Of a stretch of 7,855 nt of DNA, positions 1 to 6,161 are shown in pieces; position 1 is the first letter of the stretch, and the number at the start of each line of letters is the position of its first letter. The notes beneath the pieces were generated by a model. The model was not told the DNA's origin and made no database searches. It saw only the letters and a program-made list of their open reading frames with translations. The DNA comes from Cyanobacteriota bacterium (GTDB taxonomy: Bacteria; Cyanobacteriota; Cyanobacteriia; Phormidesmidales; Phormidesmidaceae), in the NCBI GenBank assembly GCA_027483425.1, contig JAIXUR010000201.1:1-7855 (forward strand), in the 5' to 3' direction. A program made the translations under genes and the position numbers.

Positions 1-384
1 GCCCCGGCCCAGCTCACCCTCCTGCCGAGCGGCTCGCCTATTACTGTGCAGAGCCTCCCGGAGGTCGGTTTCGCTGATTCCCAGTTGGGTAGCGGCGGCG
101 GCCAGGTCAGGGCGCGGGGGCCGCTCGGTCGGCAATCCTAGGGCCGCTTTCAGATCGGCTTCACTGACGCCCAGCTGGGCGGCGGCTTCCTCTAGGCCAC
201 CGCCCTGACCATCGCCGTGGCCACGACCACCGCCCTGACCATGCTGGGACGGCTCACTGCTCTCCACTCCCTGGGAGCCCTGGCCCGTGGGGGCTGGGGA
301 AGTTTGGCTGAAGGCGGCTAGGCCGAGCCCGCCGACGAGTACCGAGGCCAGGGCGACAGTCATGAATGAACGGTGCATAACCAT
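1..384 (-). CDS. Small exported repeat protein (N-terminal part, 3' end outside window)
   Basis: The reading frame is open from an ATG at 384-382 to the window edge, 128 codons with no stop, so the gene is cut by the boundary. GGAG (395-398 on the complement) lies 10 bases before this ATG and favours it over the ATGs at 378 and 363. Residues 1-26 look like a signal peptide: basic start, hydrophobic core at 8-25, cleavage possible near AAFS. Residues 34-63 are a Gly/Gln/His/Asp-rich linker containing a repeated GQGGG. Then come two copies of a helical repeat of the form AAxQLGxSExDLxxAL, at residues 65-83 and 94-112 (29-residue period). I do not recognise a named family. Because it is divergent from a two-component operon resembling the metal-responsive class, I infer a periplasmic or envelope protein that may be its target or partner; no catalytic residues are visible. 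Confidence 0.72.
   Translation of the reverse strand, partial: MVMHRSFMTVALASVLVGGLGLAAFSQTSPAPTGQGSQGVESSEPSQHGQGGGRGHGDGQGGGLEEAAAQLGVSEADLKAALGLPTERPPRPDLAAAATQLGISETDLREALHSNRRAARQEGELGRG
197..242. repeat. 16-bp direct repeat coding for the Gly-rich linker
   Basis: CCACCGCCCTGACCAT occurs at 197-212 and again at 227-242, a 30-bp period. On the minus strand both copies encode the GQGGG stretches in the linker between the signal peptide and the helical repeats of the exported protein, so the linker seems to have grown by duplication. Confidence 0.7.
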
Positions 385-401
385 GGGTGTTTAACTCCGA
401 T

Positions 402-430
402 GTTTGAAGATTGGCGGTTTGAAGATTGGC
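402..430. repeat. Tandem 14-bp direct repeat in the divergent intergenic region
   Basis: GTTTGAAGATTGGC is present perfectly at 402-415 and 417-430, a 15-bp period. It lies just upstream of the exported-protein start and upstream of the putative promoter of the response regulator gene. It could be a regulator binding site or simply a small tandem duplication; the sequence alone does not decide. Confidence 0.75.
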
Positions 431-456
431 TGTAGGGCTGACACTGTCCATATAAG
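427..456 (+). promoter_or_regulatory. Candidate sigma-70-type promoter for the two-component operon
   Basis: TTGGCT (427-432) and TATAAG (451-456) are 18 bases apart and match the -35 and -10 consensus at 4/6 and 5/6 positions. Transcription would start near 463, at the edge of the ACCATGGC repeats, leaving an approximately 80-base leader before the regulator gene. The match is modest and no transcript data are available. Confidence 0.3.
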
Positions 457-460
457 CGCG

Positions 461-510
461 GCCACCATGGCAAAACCATGGCGGTTAAATTACAAAATTG
501 TCATGGTGGC
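461..510. promoter_or_regulatory. Candidate operator: 11-bp-spaced direct repeats inside an inverted repeat
   Basis: ACCATGGC occurs at 464-471 and 475-482, an 11-bp (one helical turn) spacing typical of sites bound by tandem OmpR/PhoB-family dimers. Around them GCCACCATG (461-469) and CATGGTGGC (502-510) form a perfect 9-bp inverted repeat. A further ACCATGG at 380-386 covers the start codon of the divergent gene. Binding of the adjacent response regulator here is inferred from spacing and position, not shown. Confidence 0.4.
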
Positions 511-533
511 GATCGGGGCCAGGGGCTAAGCTA

Positions 534-537
534 GAGG
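534..537 (+). promoter_or_regulatory. Ribosome binding site of the response regulator gene
   Basis: GAGG at 534-537 lies 6 bases before the ATG at 544, a good Shine-Dalgarno spacing that supports this start. Confidence 0.6.
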
Positions 538-543
538 CCATCT

Positions 544-1239
544 ATGAACGTATTACTGCTAGAAGATGAAGCCCGTATTGCCAGCTTTGTGAGCCAGGGT
601 CTGCGGGAACAGGGGTTTGTGGTAGAGGCCTGCGACAACGGCACCGAGGGCTATGCCCTGGCCCTAGAGCGCACCTACGACGTGGTGCTGCTCGACATTA
701 TGGTGCCCGGCATGGATGGGCTGGCGATTCTGAAGGGCCTGCGGGGGGCCGGGCATACGGTGCCGGTGATTCTGATTACCGCCCGCAATGAGCTAGACGA
801 TCGCCTGGCCGGACTTAACCTGGGGGCCGACGACTACATCGCCAAACCCTTCTATGTGGAAGAGCTGGTGGCCCGCATTCACGCCGTGGTGCGACGCACC
901 AGCGGCGAGCGGCAGAACCTACTGGCCGTTGGCCCGCTGCGGCTCGATCGCATTACCCGCGACGTCACCTGTGGGGGCCACCGGGTCGAGCTCACGGCTC
1001 GGGAGTTTAACCTGCTGGAGTATTTGATGCGATCGCCCGGTCGAGTCTTCACCCGCACCCAGATTTTGGAGCATGTCTGGGGCTACGACTTTAACCCCAG
1101 CACCAACGTGGTGGATGTGGCCATTCAGCGCCTGCGCAAAAAGCTCGACTCCCTGCTTGACCCCCTAGACGATCCCTCCTGGATCGAGAGCGTGCGCGGC
1201 GTGGGCTATCGGTTTCGGGCCCCGGAGGCCAGCCGGTGA
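544..1239 (+). CDS. OmpR-family (winged-helix) response regulator, CusR-like
   Basis: This 231-residue protein has the normal length of an OmpR/PhoB-family regulator. The receiver domain (about residues 1-120) has every expected residue: acidic pocket E7 and D8, phosphoacceptor D51 in LLDIMVPGMDG, T79 in LITAR and K101 in AKPF. The C-terminal winged-helix DNA-binding domain (about 130-227) carries ELTAREFNLLEYL, the recognition-helix region RTQILEHVWGYDF and the wing SVRGVGYRF. The style resembles CusR/QseB-type regulators of metal or envelope stress. Its stop overlaps the GTG start of the kinase gene (GTGA), so the two are one operon and probably translationally coupled. The upstream repeats suggest autoregulation and control of the divergent exported-protein gene. 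It is not closely like what I recall of RppA/NrsR, so I give no symbol. Confidence 0.95.
   Translation: MNVLLLEDEARIASFVSQGLREQGFVVEACDNGTEGYALALERTYDVVLLDIMVPGMDGLAILKGLRGAGHTVPVILITARNELDDRLAGLNLGADDYIAKPFYVEELVARIHAVVRRTSGERQNLLAVGPLRLDRITRDVTCGGHRVELTAREFNLLEYLMRSPGRVFTRTQILEHVWGYDFNPSTNVVDVAIQRLRKKLDSLLDPLDDPSWIESVRGVGYRFRAPEASR
1224..1228 (+). promoter_or_regulatory. Ribosome binding site deciding the GTG start of the kinase
   Basis: GGAGG lies inside the end of the regulator gene, 7 bases before GTG at 1236. It supports the unusual GTG start overlapping the upstream stop. Confidence 0.75.
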
Positions 1240-2729
1240 AACGACCGCTGCGCCCTTCCCTGCGATGGCGCTTGGCGCTGTGGTCGGCCGCCCTGGCCGG
1301 GGGAGCGCTGCTGGGGTTTGCCCTGCTGTCGAGCTGGCTGATTTACCAGGCCAAGGTCGATCGCCTTGATGCTCGCCTGGAGAGTCTGGGGCCCCTGGCC
1401 CGGTCGGGAACCGGTGATGGCCTCCCCCGCCAGCCCGAAGCGGCGATCGCCCAAGCCCTGGGCCTACCCGACCCTCAAGCCGTCGCTATGCTGGCGATTA
1501 ACCCCCAGGGGAAGATCGTCTACCGATCTGAACAATGGCCGGGGTCAGTCCCAACGACCTGGCCCCCCCTGGAGGGGCGTGGGCCGGAGGGGGGTGGCCC
1601 CGATGGTCGTAGATTCGAACGCCAGGATCCCGATGGATCGAGGCCCGATCGGCGCGGGTTTGATCGCTTCGATCGAGGCGATCGAGGCGATCGCCGAGGC
1701 CCGCGCCACCTGATGACCTGGCCTACACCGAATGGCCCCTGGCGAGTCGCGCTGCGAACCACTCCCCTGGGACAGATGGCGATCGCCGTTAACCTACAGG
1801 CCCTGCACCAAGAAATGGCCACCCTGCGGCACATCTACCTGCTGACGATTCCGGGGCTGCTGCTGGCGATCGGCGGCGGGGCCTGGGGACTAGCGGGTCA
1901 GGCCCTGCGACCCGTGGGCCAGCTCAGCCAAACCATCGGCCAGGTAACCGCCCAGGGCCTCGACCAGCGGCTACCCGCAGCGGCTGACCCCGAGTTTAAA
2001 CCCCTGATCACCGCCTTCAACGCCATGCTCGAGCGGCTGGAGCGCAGCTTTAACCAGGCCTCTCGCTTTAGCGGCGACGCGGCCCATGAGCTAAAAACCC
2101 CCCTGACCATTCTCCAGGGAGAGCTAGAACAGGCGATTCACCAGGTCGAATCGGGCTCCCCCGCCCAGCAAACCCTCAGCCAACTCCTCGACCAGGTCAG
2201 CCACCTGAGCGGCATTGTGCGCAAGCTGCTGTTGCTCTCCCTGGCCGATGCGGGGCAGATGAGCATTCAACGCCAGCCCTTGGATTTCAGCGCCCTGGTG
2301 CAGGACCAACTGGAGGATCTACCCCTGCTGGCCCCCGACCTGACCCTGACTGCTAGCATCGCACCGGGATTGGTCGTGGCGGGCGATCGCGACCTGCTGG
2401 TGCAGGTGATCCAAAACCTGCTGACCAACGCCGTCAAATACAATCTGCCCCAGGGGTGGCTCCGGGTGCAGGCCGAACGCCACCCCCACCAGGTGCGCCT
2501 GACCCTGACCAACCCCACGGTGCCCCTCACCGCCGCCGAAAAAAGTCGCTTCTTTGAGCGCTTCTATCGCAGTGCATCGGCCCGCGATCGCCAAACCGAA
2601 GGCCTGGGCCTGGGGCTCAGCCTAGCCCGCGAAATTGCCCGCGCCCACGGTGGCGACCTGGGCCTTGACCCCAGCCCCCCTGGCGAGATCCAGGTTTACC
2701 TTCAATTACCGGCTAGGCAGCTCGGCTAG
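1236..2729 (+). CDS. Membrane sensor histidine kinase, heavy-metal-sensor-like
   Basis: The 497-residue kinase is the likely partner of the upstream regulator. It starts at GTG behind a strong GGAGG. The first transmembrane helix is at about 13-37 and the second at about 199-221; between them is a periplasmic sensor region of some 160 residues. A HAMP-like linker (about 221-275) leads to the dimerisation/phosphoacceptor helix with H284 in DAAHELKTPLT. The ATPase domain shows the N box QNLLTNAVKYN (N394, N398), the F box FFERFYR (439-445) and G2 box GLGLGLSLA (456-464). The G1 box, normally DxGxG, is degenerate (N426-P-T-V-P-L431). Residues 113-157 of the sensor are a low-complexity stretch rich in Gly, Asp and Arg. 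The RFSGDAAHELKTPL and FERFYR style resembles CusS-type kinases; the true ligand is unknown. Confidence 0.92.
   Translation: MKRPLRPSLRWRLALWSAALAGGALLGFALLSSWLIYQAKVDRLDARLESLGPLARSGTGDGLPRQPEAAIAQALGLPDPQAVAMLAINPQGKIVYRSEQWPGSVPTTWPPLEGRGPEGGGPDGRRFERQDPDGSRPDRRGFDRFDRGDRGDRRGPRHLMTWPTPNGPWRVALRTTPLGQMAIAVNLQALHQEMATLRHIYLLTIPGLLLAIGGGAWGLAGQALRPVGQLSQTIGQVTAQGLDQRLPAAADPEFKPLITAFNAMLERLERSFNQASRFSGDAAHELKTPLTILQGELEQAIHQVESGSPAQQTLSQLLDQVSHLSGIVRKLLLLSLADAGQMSIQRQPLDFSALVQDQLEDLPLLAPDLTLTASIAPGLVVAGDRDLLVQVIQNLLTNAVKYNLPQGWLRVQAERHPHQVRLTLTNPTVPLTAAEKSRFFERFYRSASARDRQTEGLGLGLSLAREIARAHGGDLGLDPSPPGEIQVYLQLPARQLG
1671..1697 (+). repeat. 9-bp tandem repeat related to HIP1 inside the kinase sensor
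   Basis: GATCGAGGC at 1671-1679 and 1680-1688 is followed by a third, diverged unit at 1689-1697, and a HIP1 octamer spans 1687-1694. The repeat encodes the RGD/DR-rich end of the low-complexity sensor segment (residues 146-154). Confidence 0.7.
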
Positions 2730-3025
2730 AGCTGACCATTCATTAGAGCTGCGTGAACAAATGTAAACAAAGGTATAGACTAAGTTAAGAGGGTATTTTG
2801 AAAAGTCGAAGCGAGTTGACCTTATATACTGCGAAAGTGGGCCAAGGTCACTCATGGCTCGGGAGATATGCGGTAGCGATCGCGCTAATGGCACCAGGCA
2901 ATGCCTTTTTCAAGCATCCTCTAGGGACTACGCGTCACGATGTCCGTTGCCTTAGGCGGCTTTACCTGGGTCATGGAGTCGGCGATGTCTAGGCCATCTA
3001 TTGTTTATGTTTACGGCAAGCCAGT
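2730..3025. other. Intergenic spacer between the two-component operon and psb32
   Basis: These 296 bases are visibly less GC-rich than their neighbours at the left end and hold no convincing gene. TAGAGCTG occurs at 2727-2734 and 2744-2751. The left half contains AT-rich runs and promoter-like hexamers: TATAGA at 2774-2779 and TATACT at 2825-2830, neither with a good -35 partner, plus an isolated TTGACC at 2816-2821. A TTG-started frame at 2798-2992 (64 codons) and the small ORF at 2940-3029 are the only open frames of note. I see no clear terminator after the kinase gene and no recognisable riboswitch or structured RNA. Confidence 0.6.
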
Positions 3026-3029
3026 ATGA
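2940..3029 (+). CDS. Possible 29-residue small ORF overlapping the psb32 start
   Basis: An ATG at 2940 opens 29 codons ending in TGA at 3027-3029, which overlaps the ATG of psb32 (ATGA). The product would be a mildly hydrophobic peptide starting MSVALGGFTWVME. No good ribosome binding site is visible: AGGG at 2923-2926 is too far away. An upstream stop at 2922-2924 closes the frame. The exact overlap invites translational coupling, but chance is a fair explanation, and I recognise no family. Confidence 0.2.
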   Translation: MSVALGGFTWVMESAMSRPSIVYVYGKPV

Positions 3030-3817
3030 GAAACGTGCTGAAGGTATTAGTAGTTTGTATCGTGAGCCTCTGCGTTTGGCTGCCCATGGCACCCGCCCAG
3101 GCCTACGACAACCCTGAGCTCTTGCCCGATGAGCAGACCTCCATTATTGACCTGGCCAAGGCGCTCACCCCTCGCCAAGAAGAAAGTCTGGATTCTCAGC
3201 TCAATCAGTTTGAGACCGAAACCGGCTGGAAACTGCGGGTGCTGACCCAGTACGATCAAACCCCAGGCCGGGCGGTCAAAGACTTTTGGGGCCTCGATGA
3301 CCGCAGCATTATGCTGGTGGCCGACCCCCGTGGCGGCAACCTGCTGAACTTCAGCGTCGGCGATGCCGTCTACGACCTGCTGCCCCGCACCTTTTGGATT
3401 GAGCTGCAAACCCGCTACGGCAATCAGTTCTTTGTGCGAGACAACGGGGAAGACAACTCTATTTTGAGTGCCCTAGAGTCGATTCAAGGCTGTCTGCGCC
3501 AGGGTGGGTGCAATGTGGTGCCCGGCCTGCCCCAGGAACAGTGGATACTGACCTTGATTACCTCGATCGTGGGCGGTGTGATCTGCGGGGTTGCCGCCCA
3601 CCCCCGCAAGCCGGGGCAAATTTTGGCCTGGCAGTGGGTGTTGATTTTTTCGCCCCTGTGGGGAATCTTGTTTTTCGCCTTTGGCATTGGCCCGGTGGTG
3701 ACCCGCACCAGCGACTGGCTGCCCCTCACTCGCAACGTGGCGGGCTTCTTGATCGGGGCATTGGTGGCCTACTTAACTCCCATCCTGGGAGGGCAAGCCC
3801 CCAATTCTGAGACCTAG
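3026..3817 (+). CDS. psb32: Psb32/TLP18.3-like TPM-domain protein for photosystem II maintenance
   Basis: The 263-residue protein has a signal peptide (residues 1-26, cleavage after AQA), so its TPM domain (about 27-165) should face the lumen or periplasm. Motifs that match my memory of the cyanobacterial family are YDNPELLP at the mature start, ETGWKLRVLTQYD, the conserved DPRGGNLL (residues 100-107) and FSVGDAVYDLLP. A Cys pair, C156 and C162 in CLRQGGC, precedes PGLPQEQW. Three hydrophobic helices follow at about 173-191, 202-223 and 236-254, as in cyanobacterial members; the plant protein TLP18.3 is soluble. Family knowledge: Psb32 (Sll1390 in Synechocystis) and plant TLP18.3 help photosystem II repair or protection under high light. 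The gene stands alone and converges on the hybrid kinase gene. No strong Shine-Dalgarno is visible. Confidence 0.88.
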   Translation: MRNVLKVLVVCIVSLCVWLPMAPAQAYDNPELLPDEQTSIIDLAKALTPRQEESLDSQLNQFETETGWKLRVLTQYDQTPGRAVKDFWGLDDRSIMLVADPRGGNLLNFSVGDAVYDLLPRTFWIELQTRYGNQFFVRDNGEDNSILSALESIQGCLRQGGCNVVPGLPQEQWILTLITSIVGGVICGVAAHPRKPGQILAWQWVLIFSPLWGILFFAFGIGPVVTRTSDWLPLTRNVAGFLIGALVAYLTPILGGQAPNSET

Positions 3818-3858
3818 GGCCAATTCTGGCGACGATAATGTCGAAAATATTGGATTCC

Positions 3859-3890
3859 CCGTAGGGGCGCAGAGCCCTGTGCCCCTACGG
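3859..3890. repeat. Palindromic intergenic repeat, possible bidirectional terminator
   Basis: CCGTAGGGGC (3859-3868) and GCCCCTACGG (3881-3890) form a perfect 10-bp stem; partial pairing (C3870-G3879, A3871-T3878, G3872-C3877) extends it. The GTAGGGGC...GCCCCTAC form is a very common dispersed palindrome in cyanobacterial genomes. It sits between convergent psb32 and the hybrid kinase gene, so it could end transcription from both sides, although neither side has a long T run. It overlaps the last codon and stop of the kinase gene. Confidence 0.75.
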
Positions 3891-6161
3891 TATTTGGGCA
3901 GCCATCACGGCATTGACCGTAGATAGCAGTTGCTTGGGGTCGATGGGTTTGCCCACCCAGGCGCTGGCCCCAGCGGCCACGGCATGGTCGACCTGGGCGC
4001 TATCGTTTAGGTCGATCAGGGCCAAGAGCTTGGGGGCTGTGGCGGCCGAAGCTCGGCGCAGGGCGGCAATAATGTCACCGCCGTTGGCGCTGGCTAGGGT
4101 GAGACTGGCGATCACCGCCGCCGGTTGGAGCAGCTCCACCTGATCGATGACTCGCGACCCGTCGACAATCCAGATCACCTGGTAGGCGGCGGCGGTGAGC
4201 ATATCGCAGATCAGGCTGGCGGTTTCTTCGTTATCTTCGACCAGCACAATGCGCCCCACCATGGGTTCAGCGGTAGGTATTGGGTCGAGGGGTAGCGAGT
4301 CGGCTGGTCGCTGGAGAGGCAGTCTGACGGTGAATACAGAGCCTCTCCCGATCTCTGATTTGACTTTGATGTTGCCCCCGTGAAGCTCTACCAGTTGTTT
4401 GGTCAGGGCCAGTCCGAGACCCGTGCCGGGGTGCTCTCGCTGGCGGACATTTTCCAACTGCTGAAATTTGGCAAACAGCCGGGGCTGGGCCTCGGTGGCA
4501 ATGCCAATGCCGGTGTCTTCGACTTGAAAAACAGCGTCATTTTGCTCGCGCCGCACCCGCAGGGTAACTTTGCCCTTGGCCGGGGTGAATTTGATGGCGT
4601 TGCTGAGCAGGTTGGCCAAAATTTGGCGCACCCGCCGGGGGTCAGCCACAAAGGACTCTTGGCCGTCTGCCAGCTTGATATCTAGGGCGATGTCGATGGT
4701 GTTTTGGGCCGCCTCGCCGCGAAAGGCATCGACGCTCTGGCGACTCAGGGAGGCTAAGGAAAAGGGCCGGATGTCTAAGACCGTGCGACCGGCCTCAATC
4801 TTGGACATGTCGAGAATGTCGTTGATCACCCGCAGCAATTGCTCGCCACTGGATTGAATGGTGGAGAGATAGTCGCGCTGGCGATCGCTCAGGTCGCCTA
4901 GGGACCAGCGCAGCAGGGTGGCTGACATGCCAATGATGTAGGTCAGGGGGGTGCGCAGCTCATGGCTCATGGTGGCCAAAAATTCGCTTTTGGCCCGGTT
5001 GGCCGACTCGGCGGCGACTAGGGCATCGCGCAGATCCTGGGTGCGCTCAACGACACAAATCTCGAGGTTTTGGGTTTGTTGCTGAAGCCGTTGGTACAGC
5101 TGGGCCTGGTTGATGGCGATCGCCAGGTACTCGGCAATGTGCTGCAAAAATTCGATTTCCCAGGGCTGCCAGTGGCGGTGGTCGTCACACTGGTGCACAA
5201 TCAGCAGACCCCAGAGCTGCTGCCCCACCAAAATCGAAGCCACCGCCTTGGATTTCACCTGCATCTGATCGAGAAAGGTCAGCATGCAGGGGGCGTGCTG
5301 GTAGGTGTGGTGCACATCATCGATCGCCAGGGGCTGTCGTTGGCGAAAGCGCAGCTGGCTGGCGGGGTAGGTGGGGTGGCTCTGAAAGCACAGCAGCTCG
5401 GTGTAGTTGAGCACCGAGGCCAGGCGATCGCTCGATCGCGACTCATAGGTAATGTAGCCAATGGTCTGGGGGGAGCCGGGCGCGGCTGAGGCCTCCAGGG
5501 CCAAGATATCCATGGGCTTGGTGGGAGCCGACGACGACTGGTCAAACTGATACAGCAGCAGGCGATCGGCCTGGAGAAACTGGCGCACCTCGGCCACAGT
5601 GGTGTCTAAAATTTCAGGCAGCTCCAGGTTGCTCTGGATTTTGCTAATCACCCGGTTGAGCAGGAGGCGAAGGTCTGGCTGGTGATCAAGGCTGGTTGGG
5701 GCGTCGGCCCCCAGATTGGCGTTGGCCCCCCGGTTGGCGTTGGCCCCCCGATTAGCCTCGGCACAGGCCGGCAGCCAGGCCAGCATGAACTGGCTCAGGG
5801 CCGATAGGCTGGTGGTGGCCGGCGGGAGAGGGCGGTCGGCTAGACCCAGGTGCTCCAAGTACGCTTTTACCGCCACGGCCTCGGTGACCAGACGGATCAG
5901 GATGCGATCGCGCTCTCGCTTTCCGGGCTGGGGGTGAGCCGTGACCACCATCGACAGCTCTGGCCCCAGCAGACACCAAAAACCACTGTCATGGTTACGG
6001 CTGTTGGGGCGATCGCTGTCACGGTTATCGGCGGGTAAGTCGGTCTGGGTGAGCAGGGTAAGCTGGTGCTGCTGGCTGTACTGACGCAAAAACTGCCCCA
6101 GCAAAACCAGGGCAGCCCTGGATATAACCTGCTCGGTGCCACGGTCTAAAGAGTTAGGCAT
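3885..6161 (-). CDS. Soluble hybrid histidine kinase: GAF, HisKA, HATPase and pseudo-receiver
   Basis: No signal peptide or membrane helix is visible in these 758 residues, so the kinase is cytoplasmic. Residues 1-135 are an unrecognised N-terminal region, followed by an NRGANA repeat linker (135-154). A GAF domain (about 165-350) resembles phytochrome/cyanobacteriochrome GAFs: DRLLLYQFD, C292 in APCMLTFLDQM, and LWGLLIVHQC. A coiled-coil linker (about 350-390) leads to HisKA with H400 in MSHELRTP. The ATPase domain is complete: N521 in LLSNAIKFTP, DTGIGI (549-554) and GTGLGLAL (579-586). The C-terminal receiver (636-758) keeps E642/D643 and K738, but S686 stands where the phosphoacceptor Asp should be, and I716 replaces the Thr/Ser. 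ATG 6161 is the first start after an upstream in-frame stop; AGG abuts it directly, which is poor spacing. The palindrome repeat supplies its stop. Confidence 0.92.
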   Translation of the reverse strand: MPNSLDRGTEQVISRAALVLLGQFLRQYSQQHQLTLLTQTDLPADNRDSDRPNSRNHDSGFWCLLGPELSMVVTAHPQPGKRERDRILIRLVTEAVAVKAYLEHLGLADRPLPPATTSLSALSQFMLAWLPACAEANRGANANRGANANLGADAPTSLDHQPDLRLLLNRVISKIQSNLELPEILDTTVAEVRQFLQADRLLLYQFDQSSSAPTKPMDILALEASAAPGSPQTIGYITYESRSSDRLASVLNYTELLCFQSHPTYPASQLRFRQRQPLAIDDVHHTYQHAPCMLTFLDQMQVKSKAVASILVGQQLWGLLIVHQCDDHRHWQPWEIEFLQHIAEYLAIAINQAQLYQRLQQQTQNLEICVVERTQDLRDALVAAESANRAKSEFLATMSHELRTPLTYIIGMSATLLRWSLGDLSDRQRDYLSTIQSSGEQLLRVINDILDMSKIEAGRTVLDIRPFSLASLSRQSVDAFRGEAAQNTIDIALDIKLADGQESFVADPRRVRQILANLLSNAIKFTPAKGKVTLRVRREQNDAVFQVEDTGIGIATEAQPRLFAKFQQLENVRQREHPGTGLGLALTKQLVELHGGNIKVKSEIGRGSVFTVRLPLQRPADSLPLDPIPTAEPMVGRIVLVEDNEETASLICDMLTAAAYQVIWIVDGSRVIDQVELLQPAAVIASLTLASANGGDIIAALRRASAATAPKLLALIDLNDSAQVDHAVAAGASAWVGKPIDPKQLLSTVNAVMAAQIP
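5700..5759 (-). repeat. 18-bp tandem repeat encoding (N-R-G-A-N-A) linker
   Basis: About 3.3 units of an 18-bp repeat (plus-strand core GTTGGCCCCCCGGTTGGC and variants) encode residues 135-154 of the hybrid kinase as repeated NRGANA and NLGADA units. It is in frame because 18 is a multiple of three. It separates the N-terminal region from the GAF domain and probably acts as a flexible spacer. Confidence 0.8.

Noticed and set aside
254..451. 65-codon minus-strand frame beginning with NLQTANLQT repeats
   Set aside because: It overlaps the exported protein in another frame; the signal peptide, ribosome binding site and repeated domain favour the other frame, and the NLQT repeats just translate the intergenic 15-bp repeat.
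544..2729. Naming the operon rppAB/nrsRS, copRS or cusRS
   Set aside because: The domain style is close to metal-responsive pairs, but the remembered RppA/NrsR sequence differs clearly and no ligand-binding residues can be identified, so no symbol is given.
2727..2751. TAGAGCTG direct repeat as a target-site duplication of a lost element
   Set aside because: Only 9 bases lie between the copies, with no inverted ends or element remnant; probably coincidence or slippage.
2750..2772. RpaB HLR1-like site (TTTACATT half on the minus strand) upstream of psb32
   Set aside because: One half matches the remembered consensus, but the second half matches only about 5 of 8 positions and it lies some 260 bases from the gene; not enough to call.
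2798..2992. 64-codon open frame starting at TTG in the spacer before psb32
   Set aside because: Rare start, no ribosome binding site, unremarkable composition and no recognisable motif; probably a chance frame.
5070..5489. 139-codon plus-strand frame opposite the hybrid kinase
   Set aside because: It lies fully antisense to a well-supported GAF/kinase coding region and shows no domain; a shadow of GC-rich codon use.
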